A DNA stretch of 64,000 bases from positions 66,666 to 130,665 of the forward strand of contig NZ_CABFMN010000150.1 of assembly GCF_901875635.1 (NCBI RefSeq), given 5' to 3'. Under the pieces are notes generated by a model that saw nothing but the letters and a program-made list of their open reading frames with translations, searched no databases and had not been told where the DNA came from. This document shows positions 50,081-58,768 of this stretch, in pieces. Position 1 is the first letter of the stretch. Every line of letters starts with the position of its first letter. This DNA is from Xylophilus ampelinus (GTDB lineage Bacteria; Pseudomonadota; Gammaproteobacteria; Burkholderiales; Burkholderiaceae_C). The position numbers were made by a program, and so were the translations under genes.

Positions 50081-51859
50081 TCAGCGCGGCGTGCCGCGCG
50101 CCTGCACCTGCGTCGACAGGTGGGGGTGCCTCGCCAGCAGTTCGTCGCGGGGGCCGAAGTCTGCCACGCGCCCGGCTTCCAGAATGACGACCGTGTCGAA
50201 TCGCTCCAGCAGGCTCAGCCGGTGCACCGACGCGATCAGGCAGGCGTGCGGGAAAGCGTCGGCCATGCGTTCGAACACCCGGCCCTCCGTCTGCGGATCG
50301 AGGGCACTGGTCGGCTCGTCGAGCAGCAGCAGCGAGCTGCCATGGGCCGCCAGCGCGCCGCGCGCCAAGGCCAGGCGCTGCCGCTGGCCGCCCGAGAGGT
50401 TGAAGCCGCGTTCGGTCAGCGGACTCGCCAGCCCGTCGGGCAGGCGGGCCAGCACCTCGTCGAAGGCGCTGGCGTGCACCGACTGCTGCAGCACCGCCTC
50501 GTCGGCCGGTTCGCCGAAGGTGAGGTTCTCGCGCACGCTGGCCTCGAAGACCTCGGCCTCCTGCGGGATCAGCGTCGCCAGCGCGCGCAGCCGCGTCCAG
50601 GGCTGCGGCTGGCCGTCGATCGTCAGCGTGCCGTGCTGCGGCAGATAGAGCCCGGCCAGCGCTCGCAGCAGCGTGCTCTTGCCACCGCCGCTCGGGCCGA
50701 TCAGCGCCACCCGCTCGCCGCGGCGCAGCGTGAGCGCGAGGTCGTGCAGACCGCCGCCCCGGCTGCTGTCGGCATAGCCCCAGTGCACGCCGTGCACCGC
50801 CAGCGTGTGCCATGGCGCGCCGGCGTCCACAGGCGGCGGGGCAGCAGCCGGATCGCCCGGCGCCGCCCAGATCGGCTCGGCACTGCCGTAGTCGGTGTGC
50901 ATGCGCGCGAAGTTCTGGAAGTTTGCGGCCATGGAGCTGACGACCGACGCCGCTTGCTGCGCGTACTGGTAGATCATGAACACCGTGCCCAGCATCACCG
51001 CCGATGCCGCGCCGCCGGCCGAGATCGACTGCCAGACGTAGATGGCCACCAGCAGCCAGGTCAGCCCCAGGCCCAGCATGTCGACCGCAAACCACTTGCC
51101 TTCGTTGACCACCACAGCGCGCTTGAGCGGCGCCGACACCGCTTCCATGCGCCGGCGCAGCAGCTTGGCCGATGCCGCCTGCAGCCGCAGGCCGATCACG
51201 GTGGAGGCATTGCCGACGAAGTCGAGCAGCGCCGCGGCGTAGCGGCGATCGGCGTCGTTCTCCTGCCGGGCCAGCACCATCAGCGCCTTGTCGAAGCGCA
51301 GGATCGCCGCGCCGATCACGATGTAGCCCACCAGCGCGATCAGCCCGCTGGTATGCGAGAGCAGCGCCAGCGCCACCAGCGGCCCGGCAAAGCTCAGCGC
51401 GCTCTGCACGTAGACGAACTGGTTCTGCGCGAAGTCCGACAGCGCGCGGCTGGCCTGGTGCACCCGGTGCTGCAGCTCGCCCGAGTGGTGCCCGTCTCGC
51501 CAGGCCAGAGGGGCGGCGGTGATGCGCCCGTACAGCTGGTCGCTCAGCCGCTCGCGCACGCGCACACCGACGTTGCGCTCGAGCACACGCCCCGGCCCGT
51601 GCAGCAGCCACGACACCAGGTACACGCCCATCAGCACCGCGATCCAGCGCCCGGCGGCCGGCACCTGGCCTTTCTGCAGCGCGTTGATTGCCTGCGCCGC
51701 GAGCCAAGGCATGGCCAGACGCACGAGCTGCGAGCCGCCCAGCAGCGCCGCCGCGCCCACGAGCTGGCCGCGCACGCCGTCGGCGTGCTGCCACAGTGCG
51801 CGGTAGAGCGTGCGGATGGCGCTGCTTGTCGTGGAGCTTGGCGTGCTGGCGGCGGTCAC
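50081..51859 (-). CDS. ABC-type exporter, fused membrane and ATPase domains
   Basis: 592 residues: an N-terminal six-helix ABC transmembrane type 1 domain (to about 320) and a C-terminal nucleotide-binding domain. Walker A is GPSGGGKST, the signature is NLSGGQRQRLALARGAL, Walker B is LLLLDEPTSALDP, and SVHRLSLLERFD is the H-loop. The intact half-transporter probably works as a homodimer at the inner membrane. The substrate (lipid, peptide or drug) is unknown. Confidence 0.9.
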   Translation of the reverse strand: MTAASTPSSTTSSAIRTLYRALWQHADGVRGQLVGAAALLGGSQLVRLAMPWLAAQAINALQKGQVPAAGRWIAVLMGVYLVSWLLHGPGRVLERNVGVRVRERLSDQLYGRITAAPLAWRDGHHSGELQHRVHQASRALSDFAQNQFVYVQSALSFAGPLVALALLSHTSGLIALVGYIVIGAAILRFDKALMVLARQENDADRRYAAALLDFVGNASTVIGLRLQAASAKLLRRRMEAVSAPLKRAVVVNEGKWFAVDMLGLGLTWLLVAIYVWQSISAGGAASAVMLGTVFMIYQYAQQAASVVSSMAANFQNFARMHTDYGSAEPIWAAPGDPAAAPPPVDAGAPWHTLAVHGVHWGYADSSRGGGLHDLALTLRRGERVALIGPSGGGKSTLLRALAGLYLPQHGTLTIDGQPQPWTRLRALATLIPQEAEVFEASVRENLTFGEPADEAVLQQSVHASAFDEVLARLPDGLASPLTERGFNLSGGQRQRLALARGALAAHGSSLLLLDEPTSALDPQTEGRVFERMADAFPHACLIASVHRLSLLERFDTVVILEAGRVADFGPRDELLARHPHLSTQVQARGTPR

Positions 51860-51875
51860 TCTGGCGCGGCCCGTC

Positions 51876-52352
51876 TCATTTCATCGGAATGGGCGTTGCG
51901 CGATCGACGGGCACCGCCGTCACCGCGTTCTGCGGCGAGCCGTCAATCAGCTTGTCGGAGTAGGTGAGGTAGATCAGCGTGTTGCGCTTGGCATCGACCA
52001 TGCGCACCACGCGCAGGCGCTTGAACAGGATCGACTGCCGCTCGGCGTACACCTCCTCGCGCTTGGGCAGCGGGCCGGTGAAGCCGATCGGTCCGACCTG
52101 GCGGCAGGCGATCGAGGCTTCGGCCTTGTCCTCGGCCAGTCCGAGGGCACCCGAGACGCCGCCCGTCTTGGCGCGCGAGACGTAGCAGGTCACGCCGTTC
52201 ACACGCGGGTCGTCGTACGCGTCGACCACGATCTTGTGGTCCGGGCCGATGAGCTTGAAGGCGGTGTCGACGTCGCCCACCGTTTCGGCGCCGGCCATCG
52301 AGGCGGCAGTGCCGAGCAGGGCGCACACCAGCAGCGGAAGGAACTTGTTCAT
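51876..52352 (-). CDS. creA: CreA-family periplasmic protein
   Basis: 158 residues with a Sec signal peptide (MNKFLPLLVCALLGTAASMAGAE) and the CreA core: VGDVDTAFKLIGPDHKIVVDAYDDPRVNGVTCYVSRAKTGG, GLAEDKAEASIACRQVGPI, and LIYLTYSDKLIDGSPQNAVTAVPV. The two cysteines (VTCYVS, SIACRQ) probably form a disulfide. The family is widespread in Proteobacteria; its function is not established. Same strand as the exporter gene, 16 bp apart. Confidence 0.93.
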   Translation of the reverse strand: MNKFLPLLVCALLGTAASMAGAETVGDVDTAFKLIGPDHKIVVDAYDDPRVNGVTCYVSRAKTGGVSGALGLAEDKAEASIACRQVGPIGFTGPLPKREEVYAERQSILFKRLRVVRMVDAKRNTLIYLTYSDKLIDGSPQNAVTAVPVDRATPIPMK

Positions 52353-52385
52353 GGCGTTCTCAGATCCTCGGCAGCGGCCTGCCAT

Positions 52386-52447
52386 GCTATGAATTCGATA
52401 GCTGCTCGCGCAAGCGGGGCGGGCGCTGCAGCCTTATTTGGCTTGAA
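52386..52447 (+). repeat. Dispersed intergenic repeat copy
   Basis: A 62-bp copy, starting GCTATGAATTCGATAGCTGC and ending TTATTTGGCTTGAA. It has the same length and block order as the copy at 26237-26298 (opposite orientation). It fills the gap between creA and the NUDIX gene and includes a GGGCGGGCGCTGCAGCC block. Confidence 0.88.
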
Positions 52448-52465
52448 ACGCCCGGGCTGGGCGCG

Positions 52466-53014
52466 TCACTGGATGTCGACCGTGTGAATCCGGTACTCGC
52501 CCTGGCGGCGATCCTCGAAGAAGCGCTCCAGCGTCTCGCGCACGGTGCGAAAGGCGATCTCGTCCCAGGGAATCTCTTCCTCGGTGAAGAGCTTCGCCTC
52601 GATGGTCTCGTGCCCCGGCGCGAAGATGTCGCTGAGCAGCTTCGCGCGGTAGAACAGGTGGACTTGGCCGACCCGCACCACGTTCATCACCGCGAAGAGG
52701 CCGCCCAGCTCGTACTGCGCGCCCGCTTCCTCGTCGGTCTCGCGTGCAGCGCCCTCGGCGGTGGTCTCGCCCAGTTCCATGAAGCCGGCCGGCAGCGTCC
52801 ACTTGCCCCAGCGCGGCTCGATGTTGCGCTTGCACAGCAACACCTTGTCGCCGAGGACGGGAATGGTGCCGACGACGTTGAGCGGGTTCTCGTAGTGGAT
52901 CGTGCCGCAGGCCGGGCAGACGGCACGTTCCTTGACGTCGCCGTCGTCGGGCACGCGGTACACCACCGCGGTGCCGCAGTTCTTGCAGTGCTTGATGAGG
53001 GGGCGGGTGAACAT
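52466..53014 (-). CDS. NUDIX hydrolase with N-terminal zinc ribbon
   Basis: 182 residues. The N-terminal CKNCGTAVVYRV...CPACGTIHYENP is a four-cysteine zinc ribbon. The Nudix box is complete: GFMELGETTAEGAARETDEEAGA (GX5EX7REUXEEXGU pattern). The rest, VVRVGQVHLFYRAKLL and FAPGHETIEAKLFTEEEIPW, resembles the NADH pyrophosphatase-like/ADP-ribose type. It hydrolyses nucleoside diphosphate-linked compounds. The 32 bp to the FAH-type gene suggest co-transcription with it. Confidence 0.92.
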   Translation of the reverse strand: MFTRPLIKHCKNCGTAVVYRVPDDGDVKERAVCPACGTIHYENPLNVVGTIPVLGDKVLLCKRNIEPRWGKWTLPAGFMELGETTAEGAARETDEEAGAQYELGGLFAVMNVVRVGQVHLFYRAKLLSDIFAPGHETIEAKLFTEEEIPWDEIAFRTVRETLERFFEDRRQGEYRIHTVDIQ

Positions 53015-53046
53015 CGCGCTCGGGCGGGCCTGGTTCCGCGCCGCGC

Positions 53047-53748
53047 TCAGGCGACCTTCACCGTCAGCGTGGGCAGGCCGGCCACCTGGCCGACCATCGT
53101 GTCGCCCGACACCACCGCCGCCACGCCTTCGGGCGTGCCGGAGTAGATCAGGTCGCCGGGCTGCAGCTCCCAGGCGGCCGAGAGGTGCTCGATGGTCTCG
53201 GCCACGTTCCAGATCAGCTTGGCGACGTTGCTGCGCTGGCGGTCGGTGCCGTTGACCTGCAGGGAGATCTCGGCGTTCTCGACGTCGCCGGCCTCGGCCT
53301 TGGGCACGATCGGGCCGATGGGCGCACTCTGCTCGAAGCCCTTGCCGATGTCCCAGGGACGGCCCTGCTTCTTCATGTCGTTCTGCAGGTCCCGGCGCGT
53401 CATGTCCAGGCCCACGGCCCAGCCGAAGATGTGCTTGTGCGCATCGGCCGCGGCAATGTTCTTGCCGCCGGTGCCGATGGCGACCACGAGCTCGATCTCG
53501 TGGTGCAGGTTCTTGGTCAGCGTGGGGTAGGCCATGGTGCCGGTGCTGCCGGCATCGACCACCACCAGCGCGTCGGCCGGCTTCATGAAGAAGAAGGGCG
53601 GCTCGCGGCCGGTGAAGCCCATCTCCTTGGCGTGCTCTTCGTAGTTGCGGCCGACGCAGTAGATGCGGTGGACTGGAAAGCGGGCGCTGCTGCCCGCCAC
53701 GGGAACCGACACCACGGGTGCCGGGCTGAAGACATAGTCAGTGGCCAT
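53047..53748 (-). CDS. Fumarylacetoacetate hydrolase-family protein
   Basis: 233 residues. Metal ligands are seen in HHEIELVVAIG (Glu-x-Glu) and GLDMTRRDLQNDMKKQGRPWDIGKGFEQSAPIGP (Asp and the FAH signature GRPWD..K.F..SAPIGP), ending EPGDLIYSGTPEGVAAV-type sequence. Family members hydrolyse fumarylpyruvate, acylpyruvates or decarboxylate oxaloacetate. It is divergent from maleylacetoacetate isomerase (start 113 bp away), which produces fumaryl compounds; together they may handle ring-cleavage products of gentisate or homogentisate (inference). Confidence 0.93.
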   Translation of the reverse strand: MATDYVFSPAPVVSVPVAGSSARFPVHRIYCVGRNYEEHAKEMGFTGREPPFFFMKPADALVVVDAGSTGTMAYPTLTKNLHHEIELVVAIGTGGKNIAAADAHKHIFGWAVGLDMTRRDLQNDMKKQGRPWDIGKGFEQSAPIGPIVPKAEAGDVENAEISLQVNGTDRQRSNVAKLIWNVAETIEHLSAAWELQPGDLIYSGTPEGVAAVVSGDTMVGQVAGLPTLTVKVA

Positions 53749-53861
53749 CGGAATGCTCTTTCGGGGAAGGGGAAAAGGCGCGAGGCGGCCAGTGTGCCAG
53801 AGCCGGCGCGCCTCGGCTGGCGTGCGGCGGCCGTGGGCAGGGCGGGCGTATCCTCGGGCGC

Positions 53862-54503
53862 ATGATGAAGCTGCACAACTACTTTCGCTCCTCGGCCTCG
53901 TACCGCGTGCGCATCGCCCTCAACCTCAAGGGCATGGCCTACGACTACATCCCCGTGCACATCGCGCGCGGCGAGCACAAGACCGGCGCCTTCGCCAGCC
54001 TCTCGGCCGACCGCCTGGTGCCCCTGCTCGAGGACGAGGGCGAGCGCTTCTCGCAGTCGATGGCAATCATCGAGTACCTCGACGAGATCCAGCCCGAGCC
54101 ACCACTGCTGCCGGCCGATCCCGTGGGCCGCGCGCACGTGCGGGCGCTGGCGCAGTCGATCGCATGCGAGATCCATCCCATCAACAACCTGCGCGTGCTC
54201 AAGTACCTGGTGAGCGAGCTCAAACTCGACGACGCGGCCAAGAACGCCTGGTACCGCCACTGGGTGCGCGAAGGCCTGCTGGCCTTCGAACGACAGCTCG
54301 CCCAGCACCCGGCCGGCATCTATTGCTGGGGCAACACGCCGACGATGGCCGACTGCTGCCTGGTGCCGCAAATCTTCAACGCCCAGCGCTTCGACTGCGA
54401 CCTGAGCGGCCTGCCGCGCACGATCGCCGCCTACGAGGCCTGCCAGCGCCTGGAAGCCTTCCAGCGCGCCCAGCCCTCGCAGTGCCCGGATGCCGAAGCC
54501 TGA
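53862..54503 (+). CDS. maiA: Maleylacetoacetate/maleylpyruvate isomerase (zeta-class GST)
   Basis: 213 residues. KLHNYFRSSASYRVRIALNLKG contains the zeta-class SSxSxRVR glutathione motif (SSASYRVR); QSMAIIEYLDE and the C-terminal domain with HPINNLRVLKYL and CWGNTPTMADCCLVPQIFNA follow. It isomerises maleyl to fumaryl compounds using glutathione in aromatic degradation. The likely partner is the divergent FAH-type hydrolase. No Shine-Dalgarno is visible, but a TATCCT box lies seven bases before the ATG. The end overlaps the next gene by 14 bases. Confidence 0.93.
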   Translation: MMKLHNYFRSSASYRVRIALNLKGMAYDYIPVHIARGEHKTGAFASLSADRLVPLLEDEGERFSQSMAIIEYLDEIQPEPPLLPADPVGRAHVRALAQSIACEIHPINNLRVLKYLVSELKLDDAAKNAWYRHWVREGLLAFERQLAQHPAGIYCWGNTPTMADCCLVPQIFNAQRFDCDLSGLPRTIAAYEACQRLEAFQRAQPSQCPDAEA

Positions 54504-55302
54504 AGCACGTATGGCGGGCGACCGAGCCTGGCAGGCCGACTGGATCGTGCCCGACTGGCCGGCGCCGGCCGGCGTGCGCGCGCTGTGCACCACGCGCGCC
54601 GGCGGCGTGTCCGAGGGCGGCTACGCGAGCCTCAACCTGGGCGACTACGTGGGCGACCGGCCGGAGTGCGTTGCCGAGAACCGGCGCCGCCTGCGCGAAG
54701 CCATCGGCGCCGATCCCGTCTTCCTGCGCCAGGTGCATGGCACCGACTGCGCGGCGTTGGCCACGCCAGGCCCGGGCGCGCTGACTGCGGACTCGGCGCT
54801 GGCCGATGCCGCCGGCATCGCGGCAACGGTCATGGTGGCCGACTGCCTCCCCGTCCTGCTGTGCAGCGAGGACGGCCGCCGTGTGGCGGCGGCCCATTGC
54901 GGCTGGCGCGGCCTGGCCGCCGGCGTCCTGGAGCGGGCTTGTGCATCGTTTCGGCCGCCAACGCCCGTGGATGCTGAGCAAGGCGCTACGAAAATCATAG
55001 CGTGGCTGGGGCCCTGCATCGGCCCGGAGGTGTTCGAGGTGGGCGACGAGGTCCGGGCGGCATTCGTGGCGCATGCGGCCGAGGCCGCCGCGTGCTTTCG
55101 CCCCGGCGCGCGGCCTGGCAAGTGGCTGGCCGACCTGCCTGGGCTCGCGCGCCAGCGCCTGCGGGCGCTGGGCGTCGGCGCGGTGCACGGCAACGACGGC
55201 AGCACGCCGTGGTGCACTGTGGGCAATCCCTCAAGGTTCTTTTCGCACCGGCGCGACGGGGCCGGCAGCGGGCGCTTCGCCGCCCTGGTCTGGCGGGTCT
55301 GA
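54490..55302 (+). CDS. pgeF: Laccase-domain protein/purine nucleoside phosphorylase-like (YfiH/LACC1 family)
   Basis: 270 residues from ATG 54490, which overlaps maiA by 14 bases; ATG 54511 is an alternative. The three metal-ligand segments are present: LRQVHGTDCA (His), VMVADCLPVLL (Cys) and VAAAHCGWRGLAAGVLE (His), followed by ACIGP-like WLGPCIGPEVFEVG. Members have purine-nucleoside-phosphorylase or adenosine deaminase activities, or act in murein-substrate editing in E. coli. A copy of the dispersed repeat's palindrome is embedded in-frame at 54985-55001 and encodes ATKIIA before WLGPCIGP. Confidence 0.9.
   Translation: MPKPEARMAGDRAWQADWIVPDWPAPAGVRALCTTRAGGVSEGGYASLNLGDYVGDRPECVAENRRRLREAIGADPVFLRQVHGTDCAALATPGPGALTADSALADAAGIAATVMVADCLPVLLCSEDGRRVAAAHCGWRGLAAGVLERACASFRPPTPVDAEQGATKIIAWLGPCIGPEVFEVGDEVRAAFVAHAAEAAACFRPGARPGKWLADLPGLARQRLRALGVGAVHGNDGSTPWCTVGNPSRFFSHRRDGAGSGRFAALVWRV
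54985..55001 (+). repeat. Repeat core palindrome embedded in pgeF coding sequence
   Basis: GCTACGAAAATCATAGC has the same architecture as the left palindromes of the intergenic repeat copies (GCTAC/T-N7-ATAGC). It is in frame inside pgeF. Confidence 0.6.
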
Positions 55303-55596
55303 GGGGCCGTCCCCCGAGGGGGGCAAGAAAACCTGGGGCGGGCCGGCGTTTTCTTGAGACCCCGCCGCCTGCGCCGCGGCCCGGGCGGCCGCCTGGGCCC
55401 GCGCTTCGCGCTCCTTGGCGGCGCGCCGGCGCGCCGGCGTGGCCAGCAGGTACACCACCAGAGCCACGGGAAGCAGCCCGTACAGCAGGAAGGTGAAGAC
55501 GGCGCCCAGCACGGTGCCGTTGGTGGCGGTGGCTTCGGCGACGGCCATCATCACGGCCACGTACAGCCATGCGATCACGACGAGATGGATGAACAC
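55231..55596 (-). CDS. Small inner-membrane protein of unknown function
   Basis: 121 residues if translation begins at GTG 55596: residues 2-60 form two or three membrane segments (FIHLVVIAWLYVAVMMAVAE, AVFTFLLYGLLPVALVVYLL), then a basic ATPARRRAAKEREARAQ stretch, and a Pro/Gly-rich tail. The last 72 bases overlap pgeF tail-to-tail, so the tail's composition may be forced by the other gene. I do not recognise a characterised family. Confidence 0.6.
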   Translation of the reverse strand: MFIHLVVIAWLYVAVMMAVAEATATNGTVLGAVFTFLLYGLLPVALVVYLLATPARRRAAKEREARAQAAARAAAQAAGSQENAGPPQVFLPPSGDGPSDPPDQGGEAPAAGPVAPVRKEP

Positions 55597-55725
55597 GGTT
55601 TCAGCTCGGGTGGCGCACCGCCGCTGTGGGGCATGCCAAAAAGTGCCTTGGAAATGCAGGATACTCAATCACGCGCCATGCTCCGCAGTGGCCGTATCCA
55701 CCAGGCGAGGACAACAGGAGACACC

Positions 55726-57453
55726 ATGAATCAGGACCAGGCCATGGCGAGCGAGATGATGGGCTCGTTCCAGAAGGCGCTGAGCGAAGGCTGGCAGAAG
55801 GCGCTCTCCTCCTTCGGCGAACTCGGCCAGGGCGGTGCCTTCGGCGGCGGGCAGCAATGGAACCTGCCGAGCTTCAAGTTCTCGCCCGACAAGCTGGTGG
55901 GCATCCAGCGCGACTACGTCGAGGAAGCCAGCGCCCTGTGGCGCCAGGGCCTCATGGTGCAGCCCGAGGGCGACAAGCGCTTCGCCGCGGAGCCCTGGCA
56001 TCAGAACCCCATGGCCGCGTTCTCGGCGGCGGTCTACCTGCTCAATGCGCGCACGCTGATGTCGATGGCCGAGGCCGTCGAGGCCGACGCGAAGACCAAG
56101 GCCCGCCTGCGCTTCGCGGTCGAGCAGTGGATGGCGGCCTCTGCGCCGAGCAATTACATGGCCTTCAACGCCGAGGCCCAGCAGCAGGCGCTGAAGACCC
56201 AGGGCGAGAGCATCGCCAAGGGCATCCGCAATCTGGTGCACGACATCCAGCAGGGCCATGTCAGCATGACGGATGAAAGCGCTTTCGAGGTCGGCCGCAA
56301 CGTGGCGACCACCGAGGGTGCGGTGGTGTACGAGAACGAACTCTTCCAACTGCTCGAGTACAAGCCGCTCACGCCCAAGGTGCACGAGCGTCCGCTGCTG
56401 CTGGTGCCCCCGTGCATCAACAAGTTCTACATCCTCGACCTGCAGCCCGAGAACTCGCTGATCCGCCACGCCGTCACCCAAGGGCACCGCACCTTCGTGG
56501 TCAGCTGGCGCAACCCCGACGAATCGATGGGCCAGGTCACCTGGGACGACTACATCGAGAAGGGCGCGATCCAGGCCATCCAGGCGGTGCGCGAAATCAC
56601 CGGCCAGGACAGGAGGGGCGGCCAGATCAACACGCTGGGCTTCTGCGTCGGCGGCACCATCCTCGGCACCGCGCTGGCCGTGCTGGCGGCGCGCGGCGAG
56701 CAGCCCGCCGCCTCGGTCACCTTCCTGACCACGCTGCTGCGGTTCAAGGACACGGGCATCCTCGACATCTTCATCGATGAGAACTTCGTGCGCTTCCGCG
56801 AGATGCAGATGGGCCAGGGCGGCCTGCTGCCCGGCGGTGACCTGGCGTCGACCTTCAGCTTCCTGCGGCCCAACGACCTGGTGTGGAACTACGTCGTCGG
56901 CAACTACCTCAAGGGCGAGACGCCGCCGCCTTTCGACCTGCTCTACTGGAACAGCGACGCGACCAACCTGCCGGGGCCGATGTACTGCTGGTACCTGCGC
57001 AACACCTACCTCGAGGACAAGCTGGCCGACCCGAACGCCGTCACCGTCTGCGGCGAGAAGGTCGACCTGCGCGCGATCCAGGCGCCGGTCTACATCTACG
57101 GCTCGCGCGAGGACCACATCGTGCCCATCGGCGGTGCCTACGCGTCGACCCAGATCCTCACGGGCAAGAAGCGCTTCGTCATGGGCGCCTCGGGCCACAT
57201 CGCCGGTGTGATCAACCCGCCTGCCAAGAAGAAGCGCAGCTTCTGGAGCCGCGAGGACGGCAAGCTGCCCGCGACCCACGCGCAATGGCTCGAGGGCGCG
57301 ACCGAGCATCCCGGCAGCTGGTGGACCGACTGGGACGCCTGGCTCAAGCCCCACGGTGGCAAACAGATCCCGGCCCCCAAGGCCTTCGGCAAAGGCACGG
57401 CCTACAAGGCCATCGAACCCGCGCCCGGGCGCTACGTGAAGGCCAAGGCCTGA
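55726..57453 (+). CDS. phaC: Poly(3-hydroxyalkanoate) synthase, class I
   Basis: 575 residues from ATG 55726 (AGGAG Shine-Dalgarno). The lipase-box-like nucleophile is GFCVGG (catalytic Cys in place of Ser), the Asp is in YIYGSREDHIVPI and the His in GASGHIAGVINP. KFYILDLQPENSLIRHAVTQGH and FVVSWRNPDESM are family blocks; a C-terminal WWTDWDAWL segment is present. It polymerises 3-hydroxybutyryl-CoA into PHB on granules. It is followed by phaA 60 bp downstream. Confidence 0.97.
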   Translation: MNQDQAMASEMMGSFQKALSEGWQKALSSFGELGQGGAFGGGQQWNLPSFKFSPDKLVGIQRDYVEEASALWRQGLMVQPEGDKRFAAEPWHQNPMAAFSAAVYLLNARTLMSMAEAVEADAKTKARLRFAVEQWMAASAPSNYMAFNAEAQQQALKTQGESIAKGIRNLVHDIQQGHVSMTDESAFEVGRNVATTEGAVVYENELFQLLEYKPLTPKVHERPLLLVPPCINKFYILDLQPENSLIRHAVTQGHRTFVVSWRNPDESMGQVTWDDYIEKGAIQAIQAVREITGQDRRGGQINTLGFCVGGTILGTALAVLAARGEQPAASVTFLTTLLRFKDTGILDIFIDENFVRFREMQMGQGGLLPGGDLASTFSFLRPNDLVWNYVVGNYLKGETPPPFDLLYWNSDATNLPGPMYCWYLRNTYLEDKLADPNAVTVCGEKVDLRAIQAPVYIYGSREDHIVPIGGAYASTQILTGKKRFVMGASGHIAGVINPPAKKKRSFWSREDGKLPATHAQWLEGATEHPGSWWTDWDAWLKPHGGKQIPAPKAFGKGTAYKAIEPAPGRYVKAKA

Positions 57454-57513
57454 GCGCGTCGCCCATCCCACCCACCCCGCATCCACGTTCGCATTCATCC
57501 GGAGAGGACCATC

Positions 57514-58692
57514 ATGGAAGACATCGTCATCGTTTCGGCCGCCCGCACCGCCGTCGGCAAGTTCGGCGGCTCGCTGGCCAAGGTCGCGGCCACCGAGCTG
57601 GGCAGCATCGCCATCAAGGCCGCGCTCGAGCGTGCCAAGCTCAATGGCGAGCAGGTGGGTGAGGTGATCATGGGCCAGGTGCTGGCGGCAGGCGCCGGCC
57701 AGAACCCAGCGCGCCAGGCGCTGCTCAAGGCCGGCCTGCCGAAGGCCGTGCCGGGCCTGACCATCAATGCCGTGTGCGGCTCGGGCCTGAAGGCCGTGAT
57801 GCTCGCGCACCAGGCCGTGGTGACCGGCGACAGCGAGATCGTCGTCGCCGGCGGCCAGGAGAACATGAGCGCCAGCCCGCACGTGCTGCTGAACAGCCGC
57901 GACGGCCAGCGCATGGGCGATTGGAAGATGGTCGATTCGATGATCGTCGACGGCCTGTGGGACGTCTACAACCAGTACCACATGGGCATCACGGCTGAGA
58001 ACGTGGCCAAGCAGGAAGGCATCACGCGCGAGCAGCAGGACACGCTGGCCCTGACCAGCCAGCAGCGGGCCGCCGCCGCGCAGGCCGCCGGCAAGTTCAA
58101 GGACGAGATCACCGCCGTCACGATCCCCCAGCGCAAGGGCGACGCGATCGTGTTCGACACCGACGAATTCATCAACAAGAAGACCAACGCCGAAGCGCTC
58201 GCGGGCCTGAAGCCGGCCTTCGACAAGGCGGGCTCGGTCACGGCCGGCAATGCCTCGGGCCTGAACGACGGCGCTGCCGCCGTGGTCGTCATGACCGCCA
58301 AGAAGGCCGCGGCCCTGGGCCTCACGCCGCTGGCTCGCATCGCCAGCTACGCCACCGTCGGCCTCGACCCGGCCACCATGGGCCTGGGCCCGGTCGGCGC
58401 CACGCAGAAGGCGCTGCAGCGCGCCGGCTGGAAGGTGGGCGACGTCGACCTGTTCGAGCTGAACGAGGCCTTCGCCGCGCAGGCCTGCGCCGTGAACAAG
58501 TTGCTGGGTGCCGATCCGGCCAAGGTCAACGTCAATGGCGGTGCCATCGCCATCGGCCACCCGATCGGTGCCTCCGGCTGCCGCATCCTGGTCACGCTGC
58601 TGCACGAGATGCAGCGCAGCGGCGCCAGGAAGGGCGTGGCCGGCCTGTGCATCGGCGGCGGCATGGGCGTGGCGCTGGCGGTCGAGCGCTGA
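57514..58692 (+). CDS. phaA: Acetyl-CoA acetyltransferase (beta-ketothiolase)
   Basis: 392 residues. The active-site cysteine is in [14 protein letters not shown], the second catalytic residues in [19 protein letters not shown] and [13 protein letters not shown], with NVNGGAIA before them. It condenses two acetyl-CoA to acetoacetyl-CoA, the first step of PHB synthesis. It is in the phaC operon and ends before a strong terminator. Confidence 0.97.
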   Translation: MEDIVIVSAARTAVGKFGGSLAKVAATELGSIAIKAALERAKLNGEQVGEVIMGQVLAAGAGQNPARQALLKAGLPKAVPGLTINAVCGSGLKAVMLAHQAVVTGDSEIVVAGGQENMSASPHVLLNSRDGQRMGDWKMVDSMIVDGLWDVYNQYHMGITAENVAKQEGITREQQDTLALTSQQRAAAAQAAGKFKDEITAVTIPQRKGDAIVFDTDEFINKKTNAEALAGLKPAFDKAGSVTAGNASGLNDGAAAVVVMTAKKAAALGLTPLARIASYATVGLDPATMGLGPVGATQKALQRAGWKVGDVDLFELNEAFAAQACAVNKLLGADPAKVNVNGGAIAIGHPIGASGCRILVTLLHEMQRSGARKGVAGLCIGGGMGVALAVER

Positions 58693-58732
58693 GCCTTCTG
58701 GCCGGGCGCCGACGCCTGGCCGCTCACTGGCA

Positions 58733-58758
58733 GGGCCGCGTGACGCGCGGCCCTTTTT
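58733..58758 (+). terminator. Rho-independent terminator of the phaCA operon
   Basis: GGGCCGCG (58733-58740), loop TGACG, CGCGGCCC (58746-58753) followed by TTTTTC. It ends only about ten bases before the next start codon. Confidence 0.88.
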
Positions 58759-58768
58759 CTTGGGGACG

